From positions 1 to 38,410 of the forward strand of contig JAJFUE010000116.1 in assembly GCA_021372575.1 (NCBI GenBank): a stretch of DNA of 38,410 nucleotides, in the 5' to 3' direction. The translations under genes and the position numbers were made by a program. Source of the DNA: a bacterium (GTDB taxonomy: Bacteria; Sumerlaeota; Sumerlaeia; MVZB01). Of this stretch, positions 15,767 to 23,910 are shown one piece after another. Below the pieces are notes generated by a model. It made no database searches. It was not told the DNA's origin and saw only the letters and a program-made list of their open reading frames with translations. How positions within the stretch are numbered: position 1 is the first letter of the stretch; every line of letters starts with the position of its first letter.

Positions 15767-15853
15767 GGGGGGCTGCGCCCCCGAATTTAAATGAACCGCG
15801 CCTTTGGCGCTCTCATATCTTTTGCGCCATCTCACCTGGGGCTGCGCCCCAGG
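15767..15853. repeat. REP-like palindromes on the 5' side of the first transposase
   Basis: GGGGGCTGCGCCCCC (15768-15782), GCGCCTTTGGCGC (15798-15810) and CCTGGGGCTGCGCCCCAGG (15835-15853) follow one another. They mirror the units at 15174-15267, so the transposase is enclosed by inverted REP sets, giving an element of about 680 bp. Confidence 0.8.
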
Positions 15854-15962
15854 CTGGGATGACATCGCGCCTTTGTCGCGATTGGAAAAAAACGAAGTCG
15901 AATCCATCATACATCGCCACAATGGTTTATAATTCGCCAAAAAAAGAAATAAATAACGGGCT

Positions 15963-18626
15963 TCAAATATATTCGTTCTCAGCCGATTCAAAAAACGTTC
16001 GCATCGAATCCAAAACCTCGGCGCGGTCGGCGCAGTGGATGTTGCGCGTCGGCAGGCTTCTTAAAAACATCCGTCCATAGGATCTCGTGTTGACGCGGCG
16101 GTCGCAAATCAAAACCACGCCGCGGTCGCCGCGGTGGCGGATCAGGCGGCCGAATCCCTGGCGGAACCGGATCACCGCCTGCGGCACGATCATGTGATAA
16201 AACGGGTCGAGCCCCTGCCGCTTGAGCGCCTCGACGCGCGCCTCGACGAGCGGCTCGCCCGGGACGCCGAACGGCAGGCGCGTCAGCACCAGGCACGAAA
16301 GCGCCTCGCCCTGCACATCGACGCCTTCCCAGAAGCTCGACGTGGCGAACAGGATCGAGCCGATGTCGCGCCGGAAGGATTCCGTGAGCATACTGCGGCT
16401 GGACTGGCCCTGCCGCAGGCACGGGAAACCGAGGTCCTCGAGCCGCGGCGCGATGCGCGCGTGAACGCGATCGAGCAGGTAATACGCCGTGAACAGAACG
16501 AGCGCGCGCCCGCGCGAGACCTCGAGCGCCGGGCCGAGGAATCCGCTCAGCGCCAGCTCGAATTCAGACGCGGTCGGCTCGGGCAAATCCATCGGCACGC
16601 CGACATAGACCTGCCGGTCGTAATCGAACGGGTTGTCGAGCGCGAGCGTGCGCAACGGCCGCGCAGAAGGCGTTGAATCATCGGCTGGCAGCGGCGCGGC
16701 TTCGGCGCTCGGCTGCATCGCGTGCTGGCCGACGACGCCGAGCAGGAACGGGTCGTCCGCGCCGACCTGCCGCAGGAAATAATCGAAGCGGCGCTCGACC
16801 GTGAGCGTCGCCGACGTCATCACGACCGTGTGATGGCGGCGCAAAACGTTCTCCCGCAATGAGGCCTTCACGTCCAGCGGCGCAATGCACCACGAGACCT
16901 CGGGGCCGCGGCGGCTGTCGGGCCGGCGGCGATACTCGACCCAGCGGCATTGGCCGTCGGCGTCGCCGAGGAAACGCATGATCCGCGCGGCGAAGCCCTC
17001 GACCTTGTTGATGGCGGAGCCGAGTTCGAGAATCGGCGTGGCCTCCTCGGGCGTGGCGTCCTCGAGGAATCGCGACAGGATTTTCTCAACCTCGCGCAGT
17101 TTCTCGATGTATTGGCGCGCGGCCGTGAGCACCTCGCGCAACGGCAGGTCGCCCTCGTCGGCCCACCACGGCGGCTCGCCCGTTTCGTCGCCGATGCGTT
17201 TCTTGATTTCGACCGGCTTGTTGAGCGGCACGTTCGACTCGCGGTCGAGCGCGTCGGCAAGCCGCCCCGTGGCCTCGTCCATCGCCTGCAGGACTTCCTG
17301 GTGCCGCAGCGGCAGCTCGCGCATGATCTTCAGCAACAAATCGTCGTGCTCGGCGGGCGTCACCGGCCACGTGTTGTCGTGAATCCGGTTCGCCAGGTAT
17401 TGCAACAGGCCCTCACCGGTGCGCGTGGCCATCAGCCGGCGCATGGCGTAACGAAGCCCGCCGCGGCCGGCGCGCGCGCCGAAATATTCGGTCGCGACCG
17501 GCTCCAGGTTGTGCGCCTCGTCGATCACGATGCGGTGGCATGACGGCAGCGCAGCGGTCGCGGTCCAGTTGCCGGTTTCGGCGCGAATCGCGATGTCCGC
17601 CATCAGCAGGTGATGATTCACGACGAGGATGTTGGCGCGTGCGGCGCGGCGGCGCGCGTTGTAAAAAAAGCATTTCTGGTAATGCGGGCATTTCGTGCGC
17701 AGGCAGTTGTCGCCCTCGCTCGCGACCGATTCCCACACGTCCTCGTCGGGCCGGAATGGCAGGTCGTCGCGGCTGCCGTCGCGCGTCGTCCTGACCCACG
17801 CCTGAATCTCGACAAGCTGCTGGTCCTTCTCGCCGAGCGCGATGAAACCCGCGTGATCCTTGAGGTATTCGGCCTTGCGCAGGCACAAATAATTGTTGCG
17901 CCCCTTCATGAGCGTGGCGTCGAACTTGAGGCCGGTTGATTGCAGGATCGTCGGCAGATCCTTCTCCAAAAGCTGTTCCTGCAAATTGATCGTGCCGGTC
18001 GAGACGACGACCTTTTCGTTGTTGCGCAGCGACCACGCGATCGCGGGCAGCAGGTATGCCAGCGACTTGCCGGTTCCGGTGCCGGCTTCGATCACGGCGA
18101 GGCCGTCGCGGTTGAATGCCTCGGCGACGGCAAAAAGCATCTGGCCCTGCTGCGGGCGTTCCTCATAGCCGTCCATCGATTCAGCGATGCGGCCGCCGGG
18201 GCGAATCCAATCGGTGAGCGCGGCCGCGTCGATCGGCTCGAGGCCGGGGCGCTTCATCGCCTTGACGATCACGCGGATTTGCGTGCAGTCGTTGTTGACG
18301 ATGTAGGAACCGATCCCCTGCCCGCCGAGCTCGCTGCTCACCGCGATGTCGGCGTCCGACGGCTCAAGATTTCCGGAAGGGTGGTTGTGGATGACGACGT
18401 CGCCGGGACGCGCGTATTGCATCAGGGCCGGCACGGCGCGCTTGTTGCCGAATGCGTAGGCCTCGACCTCCTCGACCCGCAGCGCCGCATCGAGCCGCGC
18501 GATGAAATAAACCTCCGCCCCGCCGACCTCGGCAATATCGCGCGCGATCTGTTCGCGGCACTCAGATATAATCAACGTGTCGAGCCGGTCGATCGAATCG
18601 GTGGGAGTGGTCTGTGGGTCGTGCAT
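15963..18626 (-). CDS. dinG: RadC-like JAB domain fused to a DinG-type iron-sulfur DNA helicase
   Basis: DinG/XPD-type helicases unwind DNA 5' to 3', including R-loops and damaged forks. In this 887-residue protein residues ~20-125 form a RadC-like JAB domain with an intact metal motif: H80, H82, S84 and D93 in HNHPSGNLEPSDAD. The helicase follows: Walker A GTGTGKS (182-188), four cysteines for a 4Fe-4S cluster (C248, C308, C313, C319), the DEAH box (369-372), MTSATL, and motif VI in QGFGRLIRHRGDRG near the C-terminus. The exonuclease domain found at the N-terminus of some DinG proteins is replaced by JAB. The ATG at 18626 has no clear Shine-Dalgarno sequence. The gene lies 79 bp after the PIN toxin gene on the same strand and may share its transcript. 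Confidence 0.92.
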   Translation of the reverse strand: MHDPQTTPTDSIDRLDTLIISECREQIARDIAEVGGAEVYFIARLDAALRVEEVEAYAFGNKRAVPALMQYARPGDVVIHNHPSGNLEPSDADIAVSSELGGQGIGSYIVNNDCTQIRVIVKAMKRPGLEPIDAAALTDWIRPGGRIAESMDGYEERPQQGQMLFAVAEAFNRDGLAVIEAGTGTGKSLAYLLPAIAWSLRNNEKVVVSTGTINLQEQLLEKDLPTILQSTGLKFDATLMKGRNNYLCLRKAEYLKDHAGFIALGEKDQQLVEIQAWVRTTRDGSRDDLPFRPDEDVWESVASEGDNCLRTKCPHYQKCFFYNARRRAARANILVVNHHLLMADIAIRAETGNWTATAALPSCHRIVIDEAHNLEPVATEYFGARAGRGGLRYAMRRLMATRTGEGLLQYLANRIHDNTWPVTPAEHDDLLLKIMRELPLRHQEVLQAMDEATGRLADALDRESNVPLNKPVEIKKRIGDETGEPPWWADEGDLPLREVLTAARQYIEKLREVEKILSRFLEDATPEEATPILELGSAINKVEGFAARIMRFLGDADGQCRWVEYRRRPDSRRGPEVSWCIAPLDVKASLRENVLRRHHTVVMTSATLTVERRFDYFLRQVGADDPFLLGVVGQHAMQPSAEAAPLPADDSTPSARPLRTLALDNPFDYDRQVYVGVPMDLPEPTASEFELALSGFLGPALEVSRGRALVLFTAYYLLDRVHARIAPRLEDLGFPCLRQGQSSRSMLTESFRRDIGSILFATSSFWEGVDVQGEALSCLVLTRLPFGVPGEPLVEARVEALKRQGLDPFYHMIVPQAVIRFRQGFGRLIRHRGDRGVVLICDRRVNTRSYGRMFLRSLPTRNIHCADRAEVLDSMRTFFESAENEYI

Positions 18627-18705
18627 TCAGGAGCCGCCGCGCACCGGCCTCAGCCGGATGCAGGCACACCTTAGCACAGGCAATGGAGCGGATGAAAGCG
18701 CGGCA

Positions 18706-19119
18706 TCAGACCAGCTTGGTTTTCAGCCCCGCGGATTTGGCGGCGGCGATCTGGCGGCGGTCGGCCGAAACAAACAGGTCGGCGCCCCAGGCCATCGCGC
18801 ATGCGATGTGGAGAGGATCCATGGTGCGCACCGGGCTTTTCTGCAAGATCTCGATGCTTAACTGGATGACGTCCGGGGTCAGGCTCACGGTGACCGTATC
18901 GCGCGCGTCCCGAAACAGACGCTGCTTGACAAGGGCGTAATCGCGGCGGGTCAAGGCTTTCTCGCGAACGCGGCGATTTAAGGCGGAAACGATCTCCGGA
19001 ACGCAGACGACGCTCAGGCATAGTTCGGTTGCCTGGGAGCAGAGTTCTTCGACTTCGTCGCTTCCCGCCTCTTCGATAAATCGTTTGGCAAACGCTGAAG
19101 AATCGAGGAAGAGTCTCAT
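18706..19119 (-). CDS. PIN-domain toxin (VapC-like ribonuclease)
   Basis: PIN-domain toxins are Mg-dependent RNases that halt translation, usually by cutting tRNA or rRNA. The 137-residue protein keeps the acidic active-site residues: D6 (RLFLDSSAFAKRF), E42 (PEIVSALNRR), D101 (MDPLHIACA) and D120 (FVSADRRQ). So it is likely active. Its ATG overlaps the antitoxin stop in ATGA, the usual coupling of type II toxin-antitoxin pairs. The RNA target is unknown. Confidence 0.9.
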   Translation of the reverse strand: MRLFLDSSAFAKRFIEEAGSDEVEELCSQATELCLSVVCVPEIVSALNRRVREKALTRRDYALVKQRLFRDARDTVTVSLTPDVIQLSIEILQKSPVRTMDPLHIACAMAWGADLFVSADRRQIAAAKSAGLKTKLV

Positions 19120-19334
19120 GCTTTTCGCTCCTCGATGATTGCGGACGACAGCCCGGCACCATTCTTAATCAAGCGCAATGCAGGTCGCTTCCAGGATGGT
19201 TCTTCTTCGGTTACCGGCGAAACGTGGGCTATCGGACGGCCATGCCGGACCACGACAAGGGTCTCGCCATGTTCGACCGCCGACAGCAGATCAGAGGCAT
19301 TTTTCCTGAATTCGGTAGAGCTGATGACTCTCAT
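19116..19334 (-). CDS. Antitoxin, Phd/YefM family
   Basis: The 72-residue protein begins MRVISSTEFRKNASDLLSAV, the typical Phd/YefM DNA-binding fold, followed by GETLVVVRHGRPIAHVSPV. The C-terminal part (from about residue 45) would wrap around and block the PIN toxin. The open frame reaches to 19409, but the ATG at 19334 has GGAG 8 nt upstream and matches the family start. The short upstream region carries a strong promoter overlapped by paired TGTACA sites, consistent with autoregulation by the antitoxin or the complex. Confidence 0.9.
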   Translation of the reverse strand: MRVISSTEFRKNASDLLSAVEHGETLVVVRHGRPIAHVSPVTEEEPSWKRPALRLIKNGAGLSSAIIEERKA

Positions 19335-19350
19335 TTTCCGCGCTCCATTC

Positions 19351-19387
19351 TGTACATTATTATTCATATATGTGTACATATTGTCAA
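19351..19387 (-). promoter_or_regulatory. Promoter and candidate operator of the toxin-antitoxin operon
   Basis: On the minus strand a perfect -35 TTGACA (19387-19382) and AATAAT (19364-19359; five of six -10 matches) are 17 bp apart. Two identical self-palindromic TGTACA sites (19351-19356 and 19373-19378) start 22 bp apart, about two helical turns. One lies in the spacer and one near the start point. This layout suits a repressor that binds both. Confidence 0.75.
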
Positions 19388-19490
19388 AGCGAAAGCCACT
19401 CGATAACAAATATGCGAAATATATTTAAGACAAAAGCCCACCCAGGACGTCTTTATTGACAAGGGCCGGCGTGGCATGATCAGGTCCCAT

Positions 19491-19496
19491 AAGGAG
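19491..19496 (+). promoter_or_regulatory. Strong Shine-Dalgarno sequence of the gene at 19504
   Basis: AAGGAG ends 7 nt before the ATG at 19504 and fixes that start. A TTGACA at 19456-19461 could be a -35, but no good -10 is visible behind it. Confidence 0.7.
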
Positions 19497-19503
19497 ACGC
19501 GCG

Positions 19504-20838
19504 ATGGATGAGCGAAACAGGGCGAAATCGAAATTCCCGTGGCGGCTGGTCGGACTGATTCTACTCGTTCTGATCCTGCTGATCGGCCGGGGCTTCCTTG
19601 GGCATGGGGTCACTTCCGAGCAAACCGAACGCATGCAGCGCAACCAACAAGTCGTTGCGGAACTGCAAAAGAAACTCGCCGCCGAACGTATTACATCACA
19701 CCCGGAAGAAAATAAGGGCGTAGCGACGAAGGATTCGATTACCACGATGAGCGCCGATCGCGCCGCATTGCAGGAGCGATGCGATACGCTTTTCAAAGAC
19801 ATCTTCGACACGTGGAACAGCAAGCCTCACCCTGCGCCGTTCGATGTCTGGGCGATGCAGCAAACACAAAATCTTTCTTTGAGCCTGCTGCCGCAAGCGC
19901 GCGAATTGGCCGCGCTGTATGACCGCGGCATTCGCGTTTCAGCAAAGGCAAAGATCGGCTACCGCACCAACGAGAACGCGCTCCTGATTTCGAGGCTGTC
20001 CTATTATCTGATGGAAAGTAACGGTTATAAATGGGGCACGAAGCAATCGTCGGAAGAAATCTTGAAATACCTGATCCCGGCGGCGAAGTTTGAGCGGGTC
20101 GTCGAGCTGCCCTTGGCATCGAGCGGCGTGACGAGCGCGTTGCAACAACTCCTCGATCCGGAACCAGTCACTCGCAAGGACATGGGATTCCCGCCTTTCA
20201 CTTACCCGCAGGCGATCCAGAACCTCGATCTCGAACTGATATCGCCGCGGCGCGCATGGGACTGGCGCGAACAATTGCCGGGCATCCTCGAATACTCCAA
20301 TGCCTGGGCGAATGATTTCACAAAAAAAATGTCAACGATTCGCGGAACATATGATTGGATTTGTGAAATCCATGGCAACGGAAGTGTGCCTGAGAAAATC
20401 TGGCGCACGGCGCTTTATCTGCCCGGCCGGCAGGGGCAAGTGGAAACTCATCTTAAATTCGCCGAGGAACTCAACGCGCAGGCGGGCAATGTGCATTCCT
20501 ACGCGGATTTCACCCGGAATATTTCCGACTCCAGCCTGACCGAGATGATGATTGGCTCGCAAACGCAGGAACAAATCAAATCCAGGCTGATGTGCGCCGG
20601 GCTGGAAATTCTTCATGGAAATCCAATCCCCACACAGGTCACGCCGGATTCATATTTTTACGATCCATACCGCGGTGGCCGGGTGAAAATCGAACAAACA
20701 CCAATCAGCAAAAACAATGTTCGAATCAAGCTGAGCTGTAGTTACGCTGCAAATCCCCAGGAATGGAATTTCGTCCAATCCAGCATCATCCTGCCGGCGA
20801 ACCACCCGGCGCTGAAGGAAATCAAAAATCAACGATAA
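19504..20838 (+). CDS. Membrane-anchored hypothetical protein
   Basis: I do not recognise this 444-residue protein. Residues ~13-30 (WRLVGLILLVLILLIGRGFLG) form one membrane helix after a short positively charged N-terminus, so the bulk is probably periplasmic with an uncleaved N-terminal anchor. Residues ~38-62 (QTERMQRNQQVVAELQKKL) could form a coiled coil. The rest looks mostly helical and soluble. A strong ribosome binding site precedes the ATG. The last 10 bp overlap tail-to-tail with the FG-GAP protein gene on the other strand, without a terminator between them. Base composition is slightly more A+T-rich than the nuo genes. Confidence 0.7.
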   Translation: MDERNRAKSKFPWRLVGLILLVLILLIGRGFLGHGVTSEQTERMQRNQQVVAELQKKLAAERITSHPEENKGVATKDSITTMSADRAALQERCDTLFKDIFDTWNSKPHPAPFDVWAMQQTQNLSLSLLPQARELAALYDRGIRVSAKAKIGYRTNENALLISRLSYYLMESNGYKWGTKQSSEEILKYLIPAAKFERVVELPLASSGVTSALQQLLDPEPVTRKDMGFPPFTYPQAIQNLDLELISPRRAWDWREQLPGILEYSNAWANDFTKKMSTIRGTYDWICEIHGNGSVPEKIWRTALYLPGRQGQVETHLKFAEELNAQAGNVHSYADFTRNISDSSLTEMMIGSQTQEQIKSRLMCAGLEILHGNPIPTQVTPDSYFYDPYRGGRVKIEQTPISKNNVRIKLSCSYAANPQEWNFVQSSIILPANHPALKEIKNQR

Positions 20839-23456
20839 TTGAGCCAATCGCCGGCCGAGTTTTGCCGCGGGTTCTCGAAAAAATCATACTGGCCCAGCGG
20901 CATCATTATCATGTCGATCGTTCCATTGTGGTCGAAATCGGCCGACACAAACGCCCGCGGCCGATACACGTTTCGAAAATAATTGACCGCGAATTGTGGG
21001 ACAATCCCCTTGCGATTCTCGATATAAAACACGTCGTTGCCGCCAGGCTGGTATCCTGTCCCGACGAACAAGTCTGGATATTTGTCGTTGTCCATGTCGG
21101 CCACACAGAACTGGTCCGGATCGATAATGGTCTGATCGATCACATGTTCGACAAAGGTCGAAGTGCCGCCGCTGCGGATGTTTTCGAACCATACAACCTT
21201 TCCCGGCCTGCCATCCATATTGGCCCGATCCGCGAAGACGGCCACCACATCCGGGTCGCCATCGCAATCGAAATCACTGATCTTGAATTCGAGGCAAACG
21301 TAATCGTTCTGGGTCGAAATCGTGTGCGCGGCGAACGATGCCGCCTTGTTACGGTTCTCGACCCACGCAAGCTCCTTTTGCAAAAGATTCCACGTCACCG
21401 CGTCCGAATCGCCATCGCCGTCCACATCCGCGCACTCCACCATGAAAACGTATTCGGTGGGGATTTGACCCAGCATGGCCTGGCTCGTGAAGACAGGCGG
21501 ATGGGTGCCGTTGTTCTTGTACCATTTCATGGAATCCGGGGTTGTCGCGACAATGTCCGGGACATTGTCTCCGTCCATGTCCGCGACCACAAAATCCATG
21601 AGCCTCGTTTGTGTGTCAATTTCGTGAATCGTCAAATCCGGGTCGGCCTTGCCGTCGTTTTCCAGCCAGACAAGTTTCGGCGTACTGGAAATCCACCCAT
21701 ACGTCACAAGATCAAGATCGCCGTCATGATCGAGATCTCCGGCCGAAACCCGTTCGTTGTATGTGAGGCCCAAAGGATACTTCCGCGTGCTGAATCCCGA
21801 GGGCTTGGACGGATCGCGCCGGAGCCAGCTCACGCCATCTTGCCAGCTCGCCGAGATGACATCGTCCCAACCGTCGCCGTTCAGATCGCACACATCCATG
21901 CGATACGTATATGAGTCAACGCCGGTCGCGACCCCAAGATGCGGCTGGAGCAGGGCAAGCTTCCGGCTAATGACGACCAACTCGATCGTGCGTTCCGTGA
22001 CGGTCACATTCGGGTCGCTGCCCTTGACCGCGAGCGTCTGATGGTGCGTTCCCGACCTCAGCTGACTGACGCTCTGCGTGAACGAAACTTTGACCGTCGT
22101 GCTCGTGCCCGGGTCGGTCGTCCCCTCCGACGGAACCACTTGCAACCATGGCGCGTCCACCGCCGCGGACCAACTCAACTTCAGATCTCTCGAACGGTTC
22201 TGAACAAAGAAATTCATGGTCACGCTCGTAATTTCACCCTCGTTGATGCCAGTGCTCATGCCGGTATCGGGGGTTACTGACGGCAACGCCTCGTTCCAGG
22301 CAAATTGATTTCGAAACCACGACAGATCGATGCTGTTGTCCGCACTGAGCTGGATCACATCCTGGTCGCCGTCGCCGTCGAGATCCTCAACCCCCATCCA
22401 CGCCGGATCCCTGTCGCTTCCGAAGGAATACCTGACAAACGAGGGCGTGGCGGCCCCGTCGTTCAGGTAATAATAAATACGATCCCAATCGGGGTCGTTG
22501 ATCAGAATATCGGGCCGCCCGTCCATGTTCAGGTCGCCGGTAACAATGCAATCAGGCGAATTCAACGACCCGGAAGCGCTGATCGTTCGATTGGTGAACG
22601 TTGGGTTGGCTCCGCCGCTGTTTTGAAGCCAGAACGCCGAGCTGGATCCGGTCCCCAAAATGTCCGTGTCCCCATCCCCGTCCAGGTCGCACACCGCCAA
22701 GCCGTATCCGACAACAATCCCGCTCGGCAAGATGCGCCTCGCCCATGACACAGGTTTTCCGCCCTTGTTCTCGTACCAGATGAACCCTCCATCGACACTA
22801 TGGCACGAGGTGACCAGGTCCAGGTCTCCATCGCCGTCGAAGTCGGCGGCGCACACATTTTGTGGATCATTGTTGGCGGTCGGTTCCTGGTAGATCAGGC
22901 GCGCGGTAAAGGTCGGCACGCTCACGCCGCTGTTCTCATACCAGTAAATAACCGGCCCTATGGATGTCGCGACAACATCCAGGTCTCCGTCCCGATCCAC
23001 GTCCGCAACCAGGATGTCCCGGATGGCAGGCTGGCTCGCGGCGACGACATGCGGCACGACCGCCGGATTCGATCCGCCCTTGTTCTCCCACCAGACCACG
23101 CCGATTTGCGAGCTGATATAACTGGACGAAACAATGTCCAGATCCCCGTCCTTGTCGATGTCCCCGACATCAAAGGCGCTGTCATAGGTGTACGGCAGCC
23201 TGATGTCGTGAGGGATGTAAATCGGGTCGACGGTCGCCGTGCGCTCCAACCAGGAAAAAACAGGCTCGTAATAATTGTTAATGATGATGTCCCGCCGGCC
23301 ATCGCCGTTGAAATCGGCCACGCGAAAACGGTATCCATGGTTGAACCCGAAAGGAATTCGGGAACCGAATTCAATCCCCGCCGCCCCCGCCGAAGCCACG
23401 GCCGCGATCATGACGAACGCAATCAGCGACGAACGAATTGGAGGAACCATCGCCAT
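20829..23456 (-). CDS. Secreted protein with two FG-GAP/VCBS propellers and a BACON-like domain
   Basis: The 875-residue product begins with a signal peptide (SSLIAFVMIAAVASAGAAG), then seven calcium-binding DxDxDGxxD repeats (for example VADFNGDGRRD, VGDIDKDGDLD, VEDLDGDGDQD). A ~110-residue beta-sandwich resembling a BACON domain follows (core WLQVVPSEGTTDPGTSTTV). Seven more repeats come next (from VCDLNGDGWDD to SADFDHNGTID). Seven plus seven repeats fit two complete seven-bladed beta-propellers. Such proteins act outside the cell in adhesion or binding of sugars or proteins; the ligand is unknown. No sorting signal or anchor is seen at the C-terminus. The frame is open to 23540, but ATGs at 23456 or 23450 directly precede the signal peptide. 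It follows the phosphatase gene by 84 bp. Confidence 0.88.
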   Translation of the reverse strand: MAMVPPIRSSLIAFVMIAAVASAGAAGIEFGSRIPFGFNHGYRFRVADFNGDGRRDIIINNYYEPVFSWLERTATVDPIYIPHDIRLPYTYDSAFDVGDIDKDGDLDIVSSSYISSQIGVVWWENKGGSNPAVVPHVVAASQPAIRDILVADVDRDGDLDVVATSIGPVIYWYENSGVSVPTFTARLIYQEPTANNDPQNVCAADFDGDGDLDLVTSCHSVDGGFIWYENKGGKPVSWARRILPSGIVVGYGLAVCDLDGDGDTDILGTGSSSAFWLQNSGGANPTFTNRTISASGSLNSPDCIVTGDLNMDGRPDILINDPDWDRIYYYLNDGAATPSFVRYSFGSDRDPAWMGVEDLDGDGDQDVIQLSADNSIDLSWFRNQFAWNEALPSVTPDTGMSTGINEGEITSVTMNFFVQNRSRDLKLSWSAAVDAPWLQVVPSEGTTDPGTSTTVKVSFTQSVSQLRSGTHHQTLAVKGSDPNVTVTERTIELVVISRKLALLQPHLGVATGVDSYTYRMDVCDLNGDGWDDVISASWQDGVSWLRRDPSKPSGFSTRKYPLGLTYNERVSAGDLDHDGDLDLVTYGWISSTPKLVWLENDGKADPDLTIHEIDTQTRLMDFVVADMDGDNVPDIVATTPDSMKWYKNNGTHPPVFTSQAMLGQIPTEYVFMVECADVDGDGDSDAVTWNLLQKELAWVENRNKAASFAAHTISTQNDYVCLEFKISDFDCDGDPDVVAVFADRANMDGRPGKVVWFENIRSGGTSTFVEHVIDQTIIDPDQFCVADMDNDKYPDLFVGTGYQPGGNDVFYIENRKGIVPQFAVNYFRNVYRPRAFVSADFDHNGTIDMIMMPLGQYDFFENPRQNSAGDWLNYR

Positions 23457-23540
23457 ATCTCTTTTCAAAACCAAGTTATTCAGTATTTTGGATCTGAAAA
23501 GTCGGCTTGGCAACCTGTTTTTGAAAAGCGGCGGGCGCAA

Positions 23541-23900
23541 TCAGATCTCCGGCTCGATTCCGAATATTTGCTCGAGATAAATCTCGGTCCCTGCCTGAAT
23601 CCGCTCAACGAGTTCCGCGTTCATGAACTCGAAGTCGTCAGGAATGTCCAGCGACTCGATCTTCGGGAGCTTCACGTCTCGAAATGAATCACGCAGGCGG
23701 GCCGCATGCCTCTGTTCCATCACCAGGATGAGGTCGGCCCATTCGATATCGTGGCGGCTGATTAACCGCCGGCTCTTCGGGCTGACCCCGGCGGATCTTG
23801 CGTCAAACCGCTGGTCATGCGCATAAATCCGGACCGCCGTCGGACTTCTCCACCGGTTTCGTCCGCACACGAACAGGACGTGTGGTTTATCGCTCATCAT
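23541..23900 (-). CDS. Low-molecular-weight protein tyrosine phosphatase family protein
   Basis: The 119-residue protein has the phosphatase P-loop C-x5-R-S at residues 12-19 (FVCGRNRWRSPTA), followed by RSAGVSPKSRR and IEWADLILVMEQRH. This is the compact variant common in many bacteria. The C-terminal LDIPDDFEFMNAELVERI replaces the usual acid loop, so the general acid is uncertain. The family removes phosphate from tyrosine or arginine residues or acts in redox stress; the substrate is not known. The gene starts 10 bp after the nuoM stop and is likely read from the complex I transcript. A second ATG follows the first; no clear Shine-Dalgarno sequence is visible. Confidence 0.88.
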   Translation of the reverse strand: MMSDKPHVLFVCGRNRWRSPTAVRIYAHDQRFDARSAGVSPKSRRLISRHDIEWADLILVMEQRHAARLRDSFRDVKLPKIESLDIPDDFEFMNAELVERIQAGTEIYLEQIFGIEPEI

Positions 23901-23910
23901 AGCAGCGAAA

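Noticed and set aside
15752-15991. Longer N-terminus for the first transposase
   Set aside because: The extra residues translate REP palindromes; the ATG at 15751 has a good ribosome binding site and gives the usual RAYT length.
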